From NCBI GenBank assembly GCA_003963145.1, contig RXJJ01000009.1, positions 131,749 to 195,748 on the forward strand: a stretch of DNA of 64,000 bases, in the 5' to 3' direction. A model generated the notes under the pieces. That model saw only the letters and a list, made by a program, of their open reading frames with translations. It was not told the DNA's origin and made no database searches. Source of the stretch: Bradyrhizobiaceae bacterium. GTDB taxonomy: Bacteria; Pseudomonadota; Alphaproteobacteria; Rhizobiales; Xanthobacteraceae. Each line of letters begins with the position of its first letter. The first letter of the stretch is position 1. Below, piece by piece: positions 16,318 through 27,143 of this stretch. The position numbers and the translations under genes are program-made.

Positions 16318-19300
16318 ATGCCCAAACGTACAGACATCTCGACGATCCTCATCATCGGCGCCGGCCCCATCGTGATCGGTCAGGCCTGTGAGTTCGACTA
16401 TTCCGGCACGCAGGCGGTCAAGGCCCTCAAGGAAGAGGGCTACCGCATCGTGCTGGTGAACTCGAACCCGGCGACGATCATGACCGATCCGGAGCTCGCG
16501 GACGCCACCTATATCGAGCCGATCACGCCCGAGATCGTCGCCAAGATCATCGAGAAAGAGCGCAACGTGAAGCCCGGCGGCTTTGCGCTGCTGCCGACAA
16601 TGGGCGGACAGACCGCGCTGAACTGCGCGCTGTCGCTGCGCCGGCTCGGCACGCTGGAGAAATTCAATGTCGAGATGATCGGCGCGACCGCCGACGCCAT
16701 CGACAAGGCCGAGGATCGCCAGCTGTTTCGCGAGGCGATGACCAAGATCGGGCTTGAGACGCCGAAATCGCGTCTCGCCAACGCCTCGGCGATGAAAAAG
16801 GCCGACCGCGAGAAATATCTCGCCGAGCGCGACAAGCTCTCGGGCGAGGAACGCGCGGCGTTCGAGCGGCAATGGTCGCTCGGCGAAAACGACCGCCGCA
16901 AACGCTATCAGCAGCAGGCGATGGCCGAGGCGCTGATGGCGCTGTCGGAAATCGGCCTGCCCGCGATCATCCGCCCTTCCTTCACCATGGGCGGCACCGG
17001 CGGCGGCATTGCCTACAACAAGGAGGAATTCCTCGACATTATCGAGCGCGGCCTCGACGCCTCGCCGACCAACGAGGTGCTGATCGAAGAATCGGTGCTC
17101 GGCTGGAAAGAGTTCGAGATGGAGGTTGTCCGCGACAAGAAGGACAATTGCATCATCGTCTGCTCGATCGAGAACCTCGATCCGATGGGCGTGCATACCG
17201 GCGATTCCATCACCGTCGCCCCCGCCCTCACGCTGACCGACAAGGAATACCAGATCATGCGCGACGCCTCGCTGGCGGTGCTGCGCGAGATCGGCGTCGA
17301 GACCGGCGGCTCGAATGTGCAGTTCGGCGTCAATCCGGCCGACGGGCGCATGGTCGTGATCGAGATGAACCCGCGCGTGTCGCGCTCGTCCGCGCTGGCC
17401 TCGAAGGCCACCGGCTTTCCGATCGCGAAGGTCGCAGCGAAACTCGCCGTCGGCTACACGCTGGACGAGATCGCCAACGATATCACCGGCGGCGCGACGC
17501 CGGCCTCGTTCGAGCCGACCATCGACTATGTCGTGACGAAAATTCCGCGCTTCGCCTTCGAGAAATTCCCCGGCGCCTCGAATGTCCTGACCACCTCGAT
17601 GAAGTCGGTCGGCGAAGTGATGGCGATCGGCCGCACCTTCCAGGAGTCGCTGCAAAAGGCGCTGCGCGGGCTCGAGACCGGTCTCACCGGCCTCGACGAA
17701 ATCGAGATCGGGGGGCTTGGCCAGGGCGATGACAAAAATGCGGTGCGCGCCGCGCTCGGCACGCCGACGCCGGACCGCCTGCTTCAGGTCGCGCAGGCGA
17801 TGCGGCTCGGCTGGTCGAACGAGGACATCTTCAACTCCTGCAAGATCGACCCGTGGTTCCTCGCGCAGATGCGCGGCATCGTCGATATCGAACAGAAGGT
17901 CAGGGATCACGGCCTGCCGGCAAATGCGCACGCCATGCGCTCGCTCAAGGCGATGGGCTTTTCCGACGCGCGGCTTGCCGTCCTCTCGGGCAAGACCGAG
18001 GCCGAGGTGAAATCGCTGCGGCGGACGCTCAATGTGCGCCCCGTATTCAAGCGCATCGACACCTGCGCGGCCGAATTCGCCTCACCCACCGCCTACATGT
18101 ATTCGACCTATGAGGCGCCGTTCGCCGGCCAGACCGCCGATGAAAGCGCGCCGTCGGACAACAAGAAGGTCGTCATTCTCGGCGGCGGTCCGAACCGGAT
18201 CGGGCAGGGCATCGAGTTCGACTATTGCTGCTGCCACGCGTGCTTCGCGCTGCATGACGCGGGTTTCGAGACCATCATGGTCAACTGCAACCCGGAAACG
18301 GTCTCGACCGACTACGACACCGCGGACCGTCTTTATTTCGAACCGCTGACCGCCGAGGACGTTCTGGAAATCATCGACACCGAACGCTCGAACGGCACGC
18401 TGCACGGCGTGATCGTGCAGTTCGGCGGCCAGACGCCGCTGAAGCTCGCGCATGCCTTGCAGGACGCAAAAGTGCCCATTCTGGGCACCTCGCCGGACGC
18501 CATTGATCTCGCCGAGGATCGCGACCGCTTCAAGCGCGTGCTCGACAAGCTGCATCTCAAGCAGCCGAAAAACGGCATCGCCTATTCGGTCGAGCAGGCC
18601 CGGCTTGTCGCGGCCGATCTCGGCCTTCCTCTCGTCGTTCGTCCGTCTTACGTGCTCGGCGGCCGCGCGATGCAGATCATTCGCGAGGAGTCGCAACTTG
18701 GCGATTACCTGCTCGGCACGCTGCCGGAACTCGTTCCTGCGGATGTGAAAGCGCGCTACCCCAACGACAAGACCGGCCAGATCAACACCGTGCTCGGGAA
18801 GAATCCGCTGCTGTTCGACCGTTATCTGTCGGATGCCACCGAAGTCGACGTCGATTGCCTGTGCGACGGCAAGGACACGTTCATCGTCGGCATCATGGAG
18901 CATATCGAGGAAGCCGGCATTCATTCCGGCGATTCCGCCTGCTCGCTGCCGCCCTATTCGCTGGATGCAGCAACCATCGCCGAACTCGAACGCCAGACCC
19001 GCGAACTTGCGCTCGGTCTGGACGTCGTCGGCCTGATGAACGTGCAATATGCCATCAAGGACGGCGAGATTTACGTCCTCGAGGTCAATCCCCGCGCTTC
19101 GCGCACGGTGCCGTTCGTCGCCAAGGTTGTCGGAATTCCGGTCGCCAAGATCGCCGCGCGCGTCATGGCAGGCGAGAAACTCGCGGATTTCAAATTAAAG
19201 CCGCGCAAGCTCGACCATGTCGGCGTCAAGGAATCGGTTTTCCCATTCGCGCGCTTCCCCGGCGTCGATACGGTGCTCGGGCCGGAGATGAAATCGACCG

Positions 19301-19785
19301 GCGAGATCATGGGTATCGACCGGTCATTCGCGGTCGCTTTCGCCAAGAGCCAGTTAGGGGGCGGCACGCGGGTGCCGCGCAAGGGCACGGTGTTCGTGTC
19401 GGTGCGCGACATCGACAAGGAGCGCATCATCGAAACCGCGCGGACATTGTCGGGTCTCGGCTTCACCGTGATCGCGACGTCCGGCACGCAGCGCTTTCTC
19501 TCCGACAACGGCGTGCCCGCCGAGAAGATCAACAAGGTGCTGGAGGGCCGCCCGCATATCGTGGACGCCATCACCAATGGCGAGGTGCAACTCGTTTTCA
19601 ATACCACCGAGGGCCCGCAGGCGCTGGCCGACAGCCGTTCCTTGCGGCGCGCTGCCCTCTTGCATAAAGTGCCCTACTACACCACTCTTTCGGGTGCCGT
19701 GGCGGCAACGCAGGGAATTCGGGCCTATCTGGGCGGAGACCTCGAGGTCCGCACCCTGCAAAGTTATTTTTCCGGCCACCGGTGA
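16318..19785 (+). CDS. carB: Carbamoyl-phosphate synthase large subunit
   Basis: 1155 residues. It makes carbamoyl phosphate from bicarbonate, two ATP and ammonia supplied by CarA. Two homologous ATP-grasp halves are visible. The first begins [21 protein letters not shown] and contains [16 protein letters not shown]; the second begins [21 protein letters not shown] and contains [14 protein letters not shown]. The C-terminal MGS-like allosteric domain (about residues 1015-1140, from [19 protein letters not shown]) ends [18 protein letters not shown]. The about 45-residue insertion near residue 160 ([20 protein letters not shown]) in the first ATP-grasp half is familiar from related alphaproteobacteria. 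The ATG at 16318 is the family start. Confidence 0.98.
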   Translation: MPKRTDISTILIIGAGPIVIGQACEFDYSGTQAVKALKEEGYRIVLVNSNPATIMTDPELADATYIEPITPEIVAKIIEKERNVKPGGFALLPTMGGQTALNCALSLRRLGTLEKFNVEMIGATADAIDKAEDRQLFREAMTKIGLETPKSRLANASAMKKADREKYLAERDKLSGEERAAFERQWSLGENDRRKRYQQQAMAEALMALSEIGLPAIIRPSFTMGGTGGGIAYNKEEFLDIIERGLDASPTNEVLIEESVLGWKEFEMEVVRDKKDNCIIVCSIENLDPMGVHTGDSITVAPALTLTDKEYQIMRDASLAVLREIGVETGGSNVQFGVNPADGRMVVIEMNPRVSRSSALASKATGFPIAKVAAKLAVGYTLDEIANDITGGATPASFEPTIDYVVTKIPRFAFEKFPGASNVLTTSMKSVGEVMAIGRTFQESLQKALRGLETGLTGLDEIEIGGLGQGDDKNAVRAALGTPTPDRLLQVAQAMRLGWSNEDIFNSCKIDPWFLAQMRGIVDIEQKVRDHGLPANAHAMRSLKAMGFSDARLAVLSGKTEAEVKSLRRTLNVRPVFKRIDTCAAEFASPTAYMYSTYEAPFAGQTADESAPSDNKKVVILGGGPNRIGQGIEFDYCCCHACFALHDAGFETIMVNCNPETVSTDYDTADRLYFEPLTAEDVLEIIDTERSNGTLHGVIVQFGGQTPLKLAHALQDAKVPILGTSPDAIDLAEDRDRFKRVLDKLHLKQPKNGIAYSVEQARLVAADLGLPLVVRPSYVLGGRAMQIIREESQLGDYLLGTLPELVPADVKARYPNDKTGQINTVLGKNPLLFDRYLSDATEVDVDCLCDGKDTFIVGIMEHIEEAGIHSGDSACSLPPYSLDAATIAELERQTRELALGLDVVGLMNVQYAIKDGEIYVLEVNPRASRTVPFVAKVVGIPVAKIAARVMAGEKLADFKLKPRKLDHVGVKESVFPFARFPGVDTVLGPEMKSTGEIMGIDRSFAVAFAKSQLGGGTRVPRKGTVFVSVRDIDKERIIETARTLSGLGFTVIATSGTQRFLSDNGVPAEKINKVLEGRPHIVDAITNGEVQLVFNTTEGPQALADSRSLRRAALLHKVPYYTTLSGAVAATQGIRAYLGGDLEVRTLQSYFSGHR

Positions 19786-19953
19786 GTGTATCAAACCCCT
19801 AGCCGGGTCCAGATTAGCGTTTTAGGCTTTGGATTTGCGACCGGGAACCGGCCGGCCGCAAGCAGGTTTTATCGGCCCAATGGCCACGGCAGGACTAACG
19901 GAATTCAACGGGACTGCAGGCGGTACGCCGGCTGCATGAATTGAAGGACAAGG

Positions 19954-20430
19954 ATGATGGAAAAGGTACCGATGACCCAGGCGGGTCACGCCGCGCTTGC
20001 AGAGGAATTGAAGCAGCGCCAGTCGGTCGACCGCCCGCGTATCGTCGAGGCGATTGCCGAGGCGCGCTCGCATGGCGACCTTTCCGAGAACGCGGAATAT
20101 CACGCCGCCAAGGAAGCGCAGTCGCATAATGAGGGACGCATCGCCGAGCTCGAGGACAAGCTCGCGCGCGCCGATATCATCGACGTGTCGAAACTCTCCG
20201 GCGACACCATCAAGTTCGGCGCGACCGTCACGCTGATCGACGAGGACACCGAGAAGAAAGCGATCTGGCAGATCGTCGGCGAAACCGAGGCCGACGCCAA
20301 GAAGGGCCGCATCTCGATCACCTCGCCGCTCGCGCGCGCCCTGATCGGCAAGAAGAAGGGCGCCTCGGTCGAGGTCGTCGCGCCCGGCGGCGCGAAGGCA
20401 TACGAGATCGCCAAGGTCGACTGGAAATAG
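19954..20430 (+). CDS. greA: Transcription elongation factor GreA
   Basis: 158 residues, the normal GreA length. The N-terminal coiled-coil carries the RNA-cleavage tip ([14 protein letters not shown]); the C-terminal FKBP-like domain has [24 protein letters not shown] and [18 protein letters not shown]. It rescues backtracked RNA polymerase by stimulating transcript cleavage. The start is preceded by AAGGACAAGG. A strong terminator follows 20 bases after the stop. It lies about 170 bases after carB on the same strand, the usual carB-greA order. Confidence 0.97.
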   Translation: MMEKVPMTQAGHAALAEELKQRQSVDRPRIVEAIAEARSHGDLSENAEYHAAKEAQSHNEGRIAELEDKLARADIIDVSKLSGDTIKFGATVTLIDEDTEKKAIWQIVGETEADAKKGRISITSPLARALIGKKKGASVEVVAPGGAKAYEIAKVDWK

Positions 20431-20450
20431 CCGCGTGCCTGCTCGACAAG

Positions 20451-20480
20451 ATGGCCGGGGTCGCCCGGCCATTTTGTTTT
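20451..20480 (+). terminator. greA terminator
   Basis: Nine-base perfect stem ATGGCCGGG/CCCGGCCAT with loop GTCG, followed by TTTGTTTT. Confidence 0.9.
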
Positions 20481-20509
20481 GGTGACCAGCGATGCTTCAG
20501 GATCACGCG

Positions 20510-20830
20510 ATGGCGCAAGAAGGCATGCGAAAGTCCCGAATCCTCCTTGCTGTGCTCCTGATGAGTACGCACGTCGCTGTTGCGACTGAAATCCTCCCCC
20601 CGCCACATCTTCCCGCCACAAGCCAGACCGCGCCGAAAGATTTGCCCGTGCAGGCCAACCAGCCGCATTGCAGCCGCTGGACCGACGATTGCGTGAGCTG
20701 CACGCGCGGCGCCGACGGCGAGGCTCCCGCCTGCTCGAACATCGGCGCGGCCTGTCAGCCCAAAGCCATCCGCTGCCTCGGCGGCGATGTGAGCGACCCG
20801 TCTCCGGCAAACCCTTCGCCGGCACAATGA
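20510..20830 (+). CDS. Small secreted Cys-rich protein, unknown function
   Basis: 106-residue hypothetical protein. It has an N-terminal signal peptide (charged RKSR, hydrophobic ILLAVLLMSTHVAVA, cleavage probably after AVA), then a Pro-rich linker and a compact cysteine-bearing segment (CSRWTDDCVSCTRGADG ... CSNIGAACQPKAIRC) with six cysteines, suggesting periplasmic disulphides. ATG 20510 has AGGA seven bases upstream; in-frame ATGs at 20492 and 20525 are alternatives. I do not recognise a named family. Confidence 0.6.
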   Translation: MAQEGMRKSRILLAVLLMSTHVAVATEILPPPHLPATSQTAPKDLPVQANQPHCSRWTDDCVSCTRGADGEAPACSNIGAACQPKAIRCLGGDVSDPSPANPSPAQ

Positions 20831-20944
20831 CATTCGCTGGAATTATTCCTGACGCCGCCGAAAAAACCCGGCCGGTGAAGGCCGCCGGTGCCTTTCTTTG
20901 CCCCGCCCGGCGCGATAACCTGACGGCGAGATCTGGGGGCATTC

Positions 20945-21370
20945 ATGAAAAACGATATTTTGAAATACGAATATAAGCTCGCGCCATGGCAGCCTCGCCT
21001 GCTCAGCGTACTTCGCATTATCGCGGGTCTTCTGCTGTTTCAGTACGGCGTCGCGAAAATCTTCAAGTTTCCGTTCGTGCCTTACTTCGCCTACGTCACT
21101 CCGCTGGTGATGTTCGCCGGTGTTATCGAACTCGTTCTTGGCGCGATGCTGATCCTGGGCATCTACACCCGTTTCGTGGCTTTCGTCCTGGCCGGCGAAA
21201 TGGCATTCGCCTATTTCATCGGACATATGTTCCAGGGCGGAACGATGGTCGCGCATCCGCTGCTCAATGGCGGCAGTCTCGCCATCGCGCTTTGCTTCGT
21301 CTGTCTTTACATCGCGAGCGCCGGGCCGGGTCCCTGGAGTCTCGACGCCACCAGCCGCGGCAAGATCTAG
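20945..21370 (+). CDS. DoxX family membrane protein
   Basis: 141 residues with four hydrophobic segments and the DoxX pattern LRIIAGLLLFQYGVAKIF near the N-terminus, GVIELVLGAMLILGIYTR in the second helix and AEMAFAYFIGHM in the third. DoxX-like proteins are small inner-membrane proteins linked to quinone or thiosulfate oxidation and redox stress; the specific role here is unknown. It is convergent with the Lrp-type gene, whose stop is 13 bases away. Confidence 0.87.
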   Translation: MKNDILKYEYKLAPWQPRLLSVLRIIAGLLLFQYGVAKIFKFPFVPYFAYVTPLVMFAGVIELVLGAMLILGIYTRFVAFVLAGEMAFAYFIGHMFQGGTMVAHPLLNGGSLAIALCFVCLYIASAGPGPWSLDATSRGKI

Positions 21371-21383
21371 ATCGGTTTTCGCG

Positions 21384-21866
21384 TCAATCCTGCGCGGCTT
21401 TCAATTCCAGCGGCACGGCAGGCGCATATTTTGAATTGTGCAACACGAGGGATGTGCGGACATTCCGCACATGCGGCGCCGCCGTGAGATGCGCGACGAA
21501 ATCCTGAAACGTGGCCATGTCCGGCGCCACGCATTTGAGGATGAAGTCGACCTCGCCCGACAGCATCCAGCATTCGCGCACCAGAGGCTCCTTGCGAACG
21601 AAATCCTCGAACGCGCGGAGGTCGGCATCGGCCTGGCTCGACAGATGCACCGAGGCGAACACGGTCACGTCGAAACCGAGCATCGCCGGATCGAGCAGCC
21701 CGCGATATCCGGTGATGTAGCCTTCCTCCTCGAGCGCGCGGACCCGGCGAAGACAGGGCGGCGGCGAGATACCGACGCGCTTGGCCAGTTCCACATTGGT
21801 GATGCGGCCGTCCTCCTGAATTTCATGCAAAATCTTGAGGTCTATTTCGTCGAGATGTTTCGTCAC
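21384..21866 (-). CDS. Lrp/AsnC family regulator
   Basis: 160 residues. The N-terminal helix-turn-helix (LDEIDLKILHEIQEDGRITNVELAKRVGISPPPCLRRVRALEEEGYI) is followed by the RAM/ligand domain (LSSQADADLRAFEDFVRKEPLVRECWMLSGEVDFILKCVAPD). It binds amino acids and DNA as an octamer-type regulator in the family. It is divergent from trxB with a 260-base spacer that probably carries both promoters; in related genomes this lrp-trxB pairing is common. Confidence 0.93.
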   Translation of the reverse strand: MTKHLDEIDLKILHEIQEDGRITNVELAKRVGISPPPCLRRVRALEEEGYITGYRGLLDPAMLGFDVTVFASVHLSSQADADLRAFEDFVRKEPLVRECWMLSGEVDFILKCVAPDMATFQDFVAHLTAAPHVRNVRTSLVLHNSKYAPAVPLELKAAQD

Positions 21867-22126
21867 AGGCCGTCAAATCCCCGAATCCGGCCATGCGGCC
21901 AAGCGCCGTTTTAGCCATTGGTACGGCTCCGCGCAATTTTATTGCGTGATGTCTTTAAAATGACCGGGATTGGGGAAAATTATCCGGCATGGGTTGCAAA
22001 TCTTGCATAGCTTGACGGATACATTAAATTACCAAGCGGACAGTTTAGATGCAGCCGCGACGGTTTTGCGGGCAAACGCCGCCTCTTTCGCAGCCGATTT
22101 CTCTCTCTAGGTATCGAGGTCAGGTC

Positions 22127-23092
22127 ATGGCTACCCCTATCCATGCCAAAGTCGTTATCATCGGTTCCGGACCCGCAGGCTACACCGCCGCAATTTACGC
22201 CGCCCGCGCCATGCTCGAGCCGGTGTTGATCCAGGGCGTGCAGCCCGGCGGCCAGCTCACCATCACCACCGACGTGGAAAATTTCCCCGGCTTTGCCGAC
22301 GTCATCCAGGGCCCGTGGCTGATGGAGCAGATGGAGAAACAGGCGGCGCATGTCGGCACCAAAATTGTCACCGACCATGTCAACAAGCTCGAACTGTCCC
22401 AGCGGCCGTTCCGTATTTCCTGCGATTCCGGCGACGTTTATCTTGCGGAAACGGTCATCCTCGCCACCGGCGCGCAGGCGCGCTGGCTCGGCCTGCCCTG
22501 CGAGGAAACCTTCAAGGGCTTCGGCGTTTCCGCCTGCGCCACCTGCGACGGCTTCTTCTATCGCAATAAAAACGTGGTCGTGGTCGGCGGCGGCAACACC
22601 GCGGTCGAGGAGGCGCTGTTCCTAACCAATTTCGCCTCCAAGGTCACGTTGGTTCACCGCCGCGACCATCTGCGCGCCGAGCGTATCCTGCAGGATCGGC
22701 TGTTCAAGCACCCCAAGATCGACGTGGTGTGGGACAGCGAGATCGAGGACATCCGCGGCGAGGATAATCCGACCAAGGTCACCCACGTTCGCCTGAAGAA
22801 TGTGAAGACCGGCGCGGTCACCGAACAGGCGGCCGACGGCGTATTCATCGCGATCGGCCATGCGCCCGCGACGGAGCTCGTCGCCGGCCAGCTGGCCCTG
22901 AAACCCTCCGGCTACGTCCAGGTCGCACCCCATTCCACCGCGACCTCGGTGCCGGGTGTGTTCGCCGCCGGCGACGTCGCGGACGAAACCTATCGGCAGG
23001 CGGTAACCGCCGCGGGCATGGGATGTATGGCTGCGCTGGAAGCGGAACGCTTCATTGCGGCCCGCGTCACCGAACGCGCGGCAGCGGAGTGA
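22127..23092 (+). CDS. trxB: Thioredoxin-disulfide reductase
   Basis: 321-residue low-molecular-weight FAD enzyme that reduces thioredoxin with NADPH. The FAD motif is VVIIGSGPAGYTAAIYAARA, the redox disulphide CATC lies in VSACATCDGFFYRNK, the NADPH motif is VVVGGGNTAVEEALFL with HRRDHLRAE, and the second FAD motif is VPGVFAAGDVADETYRQAVTAAG. The frame extends upstream to 22049, but ATG 22127 gives the family start MATPIHAKVVIIG after AGGTCAGG. The LysR gene starts three bases after the stop. Confidence 0.97.
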   Translation: MATPIHAKVVIIGSGPAGYTAAIYAARAMLEPVLIQGVQPGGQLTITTDVENFPGFADVIQGPWLMEQMEKQAAHVGTKIVTDHVNKLELSQRPFRISCDSGDVYLAETVILATGAQARWLGLPCEETFKGFGVSACATCDGFFYRNKNVVVVGGGNTAVEEALFLTNFASKVTLVHRRDHLRAERILQDRLFKHPKIDVVWDSEIEDIRGEDNPTKVTHVRLKNVKTGAVTEQAADGVFIAIGHAPATELVAGQLALKPSGYVQVAPHSTATSVPGVFAAGDVADETYRQAVTAAGMGCMAALEAERFIAARVTERAAAE

Positions 23093-23094
23093 CT

Positions 23095-24018
23095 ATGGCC
23101 CGGACACGAGACGGATTCAGCGACATGGATTGGGACAAGCTGAAGGTGTTTCACGCCGCAGCGGAAGCGGGCAGCTTCACGCATGCCGGCGAGCAGCTCG
23201 GGCTGTCGCAGTCGGCGGTGTCGCGCCAGGTCAGCGCGCTCGAACAGGAACTCTCGGTTTCGCTGTTTCACCGCCATGCCCGCGGCCTGATCCTCACCGA
23301 GCAGGGCGACCTCCTGTTCCGCACCGCGCATGACGTCTTCATGCAGCTTCAGGCCGCACGCGCCAAACTGACCGACAGCCGCGAACGGCCGAGCGGCGAC
23401 CTCAAGGTCACCACCACGCCGGGCCTCGGCATCAACTGGCTGATTCCGCGCCTCGGCGAATTCACCACGCTCTATCCCGAAATCCGCATCTCCATGCTGG
23501 TGACGGACGAGGAACTGGACCTGTCGATGCGCGAGGCCGATGTCGCGATCCGGACCCGCAAGCCGACCCAGCCGGACCTGATCCAGCGCAAGCTTTTCTC
23601 GCTCGGATTCCACGCCTACTGCTCGCCCGAATACGCCAAGCGGTTCGGAACGCCGCGCACGCTCGACGAGCTCGACGATCATCAGTTGATCCTGCTGACC
23701 GATATCAACGTGCCGCCGCATCTGCAGAACCGGAACTGGCTGGTCGAAGCCGGGCGTAACGGCTCGGGTCCGCGCGAGCCGTTCTTCAAGGTCAACAATG
23801 TGCTTGGCCTTGTGCGCGCCTGCCAGCAGGGCCTCGGCATCGCGGCCCTGCCTGACTACCTTGTCGAGGAAAACAGCCGCCTGGTACAGCTCTTCGGCGA
23901 GGCCGATTCGATCCAGCTCGACACCTATCTCGTCTATCCGGAAGAGCTGAAAACGGTGGCCCGCGTGCAGGTGTTCCGTGATTTCATCGTCAGCAAGGCG
24001 CAGCGCTGGCCTTCCTGA
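23095..24018 (+). CDS. LysR family transcriptional regulator
   Basis: 307 residues. The N-terminal winged HTH reads DWDKLKVFHAAAEAGSFTHAGEQLGLSQSAVSRQVSALEQEL; the C-terminal half is a periplasmic-binding-like effector domain (SGDLKVTTTPGLGINWLIPRL, with LDEL, and LLTDINVPPHLQNRNWL). It begins three bases after trxB, a conserved alphaproteobacterial pairing, so it is likely co-transcribed. The effector is unknown. A 10-base hairpin follows about 38 bases after the stop. Confidence 0.93.
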   Translation: MARTRDGFSDMDWDKLKVFHAAAEAGSFTHAGEQLGLSQSAVSRQVSALEQELSVSLFHRHARGLILTEQGDLLFRTAHDVFMQLQAARAKLTDSRERPSGDLKVTTTPGLGINWLIPRLGEFTTLYPEIRISMLVTDEELDLSMREADVAIRTRKPTQPDLIQRKLFSLGFHAYCSPEYAKRFGTPRTLDELDDHQLILLTDINVPPHLQNRNWLVEAGRNGSGPREPFFKVNNVLGLVRACQQGLGIAALPDYLVEENSRLVQLFGEADSIQLDTYLVYPEELKTVARVQVFRDFIVSKAQRWPS

Positions 24019-24055
24019 TTTGGCGCATGCCAATCATAAAAACGTGAGCAGAATT

Positions 24056-24080
24056 GCCCCGCATGTCTGACATGCGGGGC
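24056..24080 (+). terminator. Hairpin after the trxB-lysR operon
   Basis: Perfect 10-base stem GCCCCGCATG/CATGCGGGGC with a 5-base loop (24066-24070), but no strong T-run follows. Probable terminator or mRNA 3' stabiliser. Confidence 0.6.
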
Positions 24081-24224
24081 CGTCTGTTGCCGCATGCCGC
24101 GATCAGGACCGATACTCGAACGGTATCAAGGGCTGCGCTGCAAACTGTCCCCCTCCTCCAGCAGACGGCGCTTGGTACCCTTCATGGAAGGTGATTGTGT
24201 CGGCCTCACAAGGCTACAGACTAC

Positions 24225-24253
24225 AAGCCGGGCTTTGTGCCCGGCTTTTCTTT
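24225..24253 (+). terminator. Strong plus-strand terminator with no assigned gene upstream
   Basis: AAGCCGGGC/GCCCGGCTT, nine pairs with loop TTTGT, followed by TTTTCTTTT. The gene upstream (lysR) already has a hairpin at 24056-24080. The roughly 145 bases between the two carry a short inverted repeat (GATAC-N7-GTATC, 24111-24127) and no ORF that I can support, so this end may belong to an unrecognised small RNA. Confidence 0.75.
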
Positions 24254-24274
24254 TGCTGCTCTCTTTACTGCTGG

Positions 24275-26701
24275 TCAGTCCAGCTTCGTCCGCGATAGCC
24301 GCAATGCGTTGCCGATCACGCTGACCGAAGAGAGCGCCATCGCGGCGGCGCCTATCATCGGCGACAGCAGAAGCCCGAACGCCGGGTAGAGCACGCCGGC
24401 GGCAATCGGAACGCCCGCCGCGTTGTAGATGAACGCGAATGTCAGGTTCTGCCGGATATTGCGCATGGTGGCGACCGACAGCTTCCTGGCCTGCACCAAG
24501 CCCATCAGATCGCCGCGCAGCAGCGTGATGCCGGCGCTTTCGATGGCGGCATCGGTGCCGCCACCCATCGCAATGCCGACATCGGCGGCGGCGAGCGCGG
24601 GAGCATCGTTGACGCCGTCCCCGGCCATTGCCACACGGCGGCCGGCGGACTGCAGCCGCTGCACCGTTTCACTTTTGTGCTCGGGCAAAACCTCCGCCTC
24701 GATCTCTTCGATGCCGAGCTGTTTGGCGACCGCCTGCGCGGTTACCCTGTTGTCGCCGGTCAGCATCACGATCCGTATGCCGTCCTTGCGCAGAAGATCG
24801 AGCGCGCGGCCCGCGCCCTGCTTGATCGGATCGGCGATCGCCAGAGCGCCGGCAATTTTGCCGTCCACCGCGACATAGATCGACGTGGCGCCAGATTGCC
24901 GCTGAAGATCGGCCGCCGCGTCCATCGCGCCGGTATCGATATTCAGCTGCTTCATCAGGACGGCGTTACCGAGCGCGACGACCTTGCCGTCGACGGTGCC
25001 GGTCGCGCCCTTACCGACCGGCGAATCGAAACCCGTCACTTCCGCCAGCGGCAATGTCTTCTCTTCTGCCGCCTTCAGGATCGCAAAGGCCAGCGGATGC
25101 TCGCTGCCGCGCTCGACACTGGCGGCGAGGCGCAGCAGATCGTTTTCATCAAAACCCTGCGCCGCGGCGATGGCAACGACCTTCGGCTTGCCCTCGGTCA
25201 GCGTGCCGGTCTTGTCGATCACCAGCGTGTCGACTTTTTCCATGCGCTCGAGCGCCTCGGCGTCGCGCACCAGAATGCCGGACCGCGCACCGCGCCCGAC
25301 GCCGATCATGATCGACATCGGCGTCGCAAGCCCGAGCGCGCAGGGGCAGGCAATGATAAGGACCGTCACCGCCGCAACCAGACCGAACGTCAACCGCGGC
25401 TCGGGTCCGAATATCGCCCATGCCGCAAAGGCCAGGATCGCGGCGCCGATCACGGCCGGCACGAACCAGCCCGCGACCTGATCGGCCAGACGCTGCACCG
25501 GCGCACGCGAACGTTGAGCCTTCGCCACCATCTCGACGATGCGCGAGAGCATAGTGTCGCGGCCGACCTTGTCAGCGCGGATGACCAGCCCTCCGCTTTG
25601 GTTCAGCGTGCCGCCGATCACGCGAGCGTCGACGGTCTTGGTCACAGGCATGGACTCGCCTGTCACCATCGATTCATCCACCGCCGAACGGCCTTCCACC
25701 ACGATGGAGTCCACCGGAATGGTTTCGCCCGGGCGCACGCGCAGGAGATCGCCGACATTGATAAGGTCGATGCCGATGTCCTCGTCGCCATTCACGCCGA
25801 CACGCCGCGCCGTCTTTGGCGCGAGGCCAAGCAGCGCCTTGATCGCGCCGGAGGTCCGTTCTCTCGCACGCAATTCAAGCACCTGCCCGAGCAGCACGAG
25901 GACGGTAATCACCATGGCGGATTCGAAATACTGCGCGACCGCGCCGTGCATGTCGCGGAACGCGGCGGGGAAAACCTGCGGAAAGACGACTGCTATTACG
26001 CTGTAGAGATAGGCGATGCCGATGCCCATCGCGATCAGGGTGAACATGTTGAGGTTGCCGGAGATGACCGAGCGCCAGCCCCGCGCGAAGAACGGCGCGC
26101 CCCCCCACAGCACGACGGGCGTGGCGAGAACGAGCGATATCCAGCCGGACCACAGCGGCGGCATGAGATGAAGGCCGATCACATGCGTCGCCATCTCGAA
26201 CACGAAAACCGGCGCCGTCAGCACAAGGCTGATCCAGAACCGCCGCGTCATGTCGATCAGTTCGGGATCTGGCTTATCGTCCAGCGAAACCAGCTCGGGC
26301 TCCAGCGCCATGCCGCAGATCGGGCAACTGCCTGGTCCGACCTGCCTGATCTGCGGATGCATCGGACAGGTGTAGATCGTGCCTGCAGGCACATCCGCGT
26401 CCGGCATGGACTCTGAACCAGCCTTCGCGAGATATTTCTCCGGTTCGGCCTCGAAACGCGTGCGGCAGCGTTCCGAGCAGAAGACGTAATCCTGATCCTT
26501 GTAATGAAGGCGGCCGCCCTTCGGAGCCTGCGGATCGACTCTCATGCCGCAGACCGGATCGAGCGGCCGCGTATCCGGCTCGTGTGAATGCTCATGCGGG
26601 TGATGATGAGCGGCGGCACCGTGGCCCGTGCCGTGATCATGCGCGCCGGAGCAGCAGCTTGCTTTGTTGTGGTCCGGGTGGTCCGCGGCCTGTCTGTCCA
26701 T
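24275..26701 (-). CDS. copA: Copper-translocating P1B-type ATPase (first copy)
   Basis: 808-residue inner-membrane ATPase exporting Cu+/Ag+. The N-terminus is unusual: a His-rich segment (residues 1-45), a YHS-type metal domain (DPVCGM about 49-53, with Cys75 and Cys79 in FCSERC), then the heavy-metal-binding motif TCPMHP (111-116)/CPICGM (126-131), instead of CxxC HMA domains. The core has the transmembrane CPC motif in [10 protein letters not shown], phosphorylation motif DKTGTLT, TGES, HP (SEHPLA) and GDGVND. It diverges from a csoR gene across 41 bases holding a palindromic operator, so Cu-responsive derepression is expected. It is clearly paralogous to the ATPase at 39436-41868. Confidence 0.93.
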   Translation of the reverse strand: MDRQAADHPDHNKASCCSGAHDHGTGHGAAAHHHPHEHSHEPDTRPLDPVCGMRVDPQAPKGGRLHYKDQDYVFCSERCRTRFEAEPEKYLAKAGSESMPDADVPAGTIYTCPMHPQIRQVGPGSCPICGMALEPELVSLDDKPDPELIDMTRRFWISLVLTAPVFVFEMATHVIGLHLMPPLWSGWISLVLATPVVLWGGAPFFARGWRSVISGNLNMFTLIAMGIGIAYLYSVIAVVFPQVFPAAFRDMHGAVAQYFESAMVITVLVLLGQVLELRARERTSGAIKALLGLAPKTARRVGVNGDEDIGIDLINVGDLLRVRPGETIPVDSIVVEGRSAVDESMVTGESMPVTKTVDARVIGGTLNQSGGLVIRADKVGRDTMLSRIVEMVAKAQRSRAPVQRLADQVAGWFVPAVIGAAILAFAAWAIFGPEPRLTFGLVAAVTVLIIACPCALGLATPMSIMIGVGRGARSGILVRDAEALERMEKVDTLVIDKTGTLTEGKPKVVAIAAAQGFDENDLLRLAASVERGSEHPLAFAILKAAEEKTLPLAEVTGFDSPVGKGATGTVDGKVVALGNAVLMKQLNIDTGAMDAAADLQRQSGATSIYVAVDGKIAGALAIADPIKQGAGRALDLLRKDGIRIVMLTGDNRVTAQAVAKQLGIEEIEAEVLPEHKSETVQRLQSAGRRVAMAGDGVNDAPALAAADVGIAMGGGTDAAIESAGITLLRGDLMGLVQARKLSVATMRNIRQNLTFAFIYNAAGVPIAAGVLYPAFGLLLSPMIGAAAMALSSVSVIGNALRLSRTKLD

Positions 26702-26725
26702 CGCCTTTTCCAGCTCTTGAATAAG

Positions 26726-26742
26726 ATACCCTATGGGGGTAT
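26726..26742. promoter_or_regulatory. CsoR-type operator, first copper module
   Basis: ATACCC-N5-GGGTAT inverted repeat directly upstream of the csoR start and 25 bases before the divergent copA start. The G/C-tract flanked by AT matches known CsoR operators (established for the family). It would control both genes. Confidence 0.75.
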
Positions 26743-27027
26743 ATGAACCACATGAGAGACGAGATCAAGTCATCCTGCCAGAAAAGGCTGAAACGCATCG
26801 AAGGTCAGGTTCGCGGCATCGCCGACATGATCGCGGCCGACCGCTATTGCATCGACGTGGTGACGCAGATCGCCGCGGCTCGTGCGGCCCTGCGGCGCGT
26901 CGAGGAGGAAATCCTGCGCGACCATGTCGTCCACTGCGTCGAGCACGCGATCACATCCGGCAACAAGGCCGATCAGCGGCGCAAAATCGCGGAACTGATG
27001 GACGTGGTGAGCCGCGCCGAACGGTAA
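26743..27027 (+). CDS. csoR: CsoR/RcnR-family copper-sensing repressor (first copy)
   Basis: 94-residue all-helical repressor. Cu(I) ligands Cys36, His61 and Cys65 (RYCIDVV and [10 protein letters not shown]) have exactly the C-x24-H-x3-C spacing of Mycobacterium tuberculosis CsoR. The N-terminal [13 protein letters not shown] is the family signature. ATG 26743 directly follows the operator; ATG 26752 (MRDEIK) is a possible alternative. It is divergently paired with copA. A second close paralogue is at 39107-39382. Confidence 0.92.
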   Translation: MNHMRDEIKSSCQKRLKRIEGQVRGIADMIAADRYCIDVVTQIAAARAALRRVEEEILRDHVVHCVEHAITSGNKADQRRKIAELMDVVSRAER

Positions 27028-27143
27028 ATTCTGGCCTTTTCAGTCCCTGAAAACTCGGCAAAGATGCTTTTGAAGCCGGGATGGATTTCGTCCACCCGAC
27101 AACCTCGCGAACACACAACCTCGCGAACACAAAAGATGAATGA

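Noticed and set aside
16249-17931. 560-codon minus-strand ORF opposite carB
   Set aside because: Arg/His-rich shadow frame of a high-GC gene with third-position bias; carB is unmistakable and no ribosome-binding site or domain supports the antisense frame.
24677-26416. 579-codon plus-strand ORF opposite the first copA
   Set aside because: Antisense shadow; the ATPase motifs on the other strand are complete.
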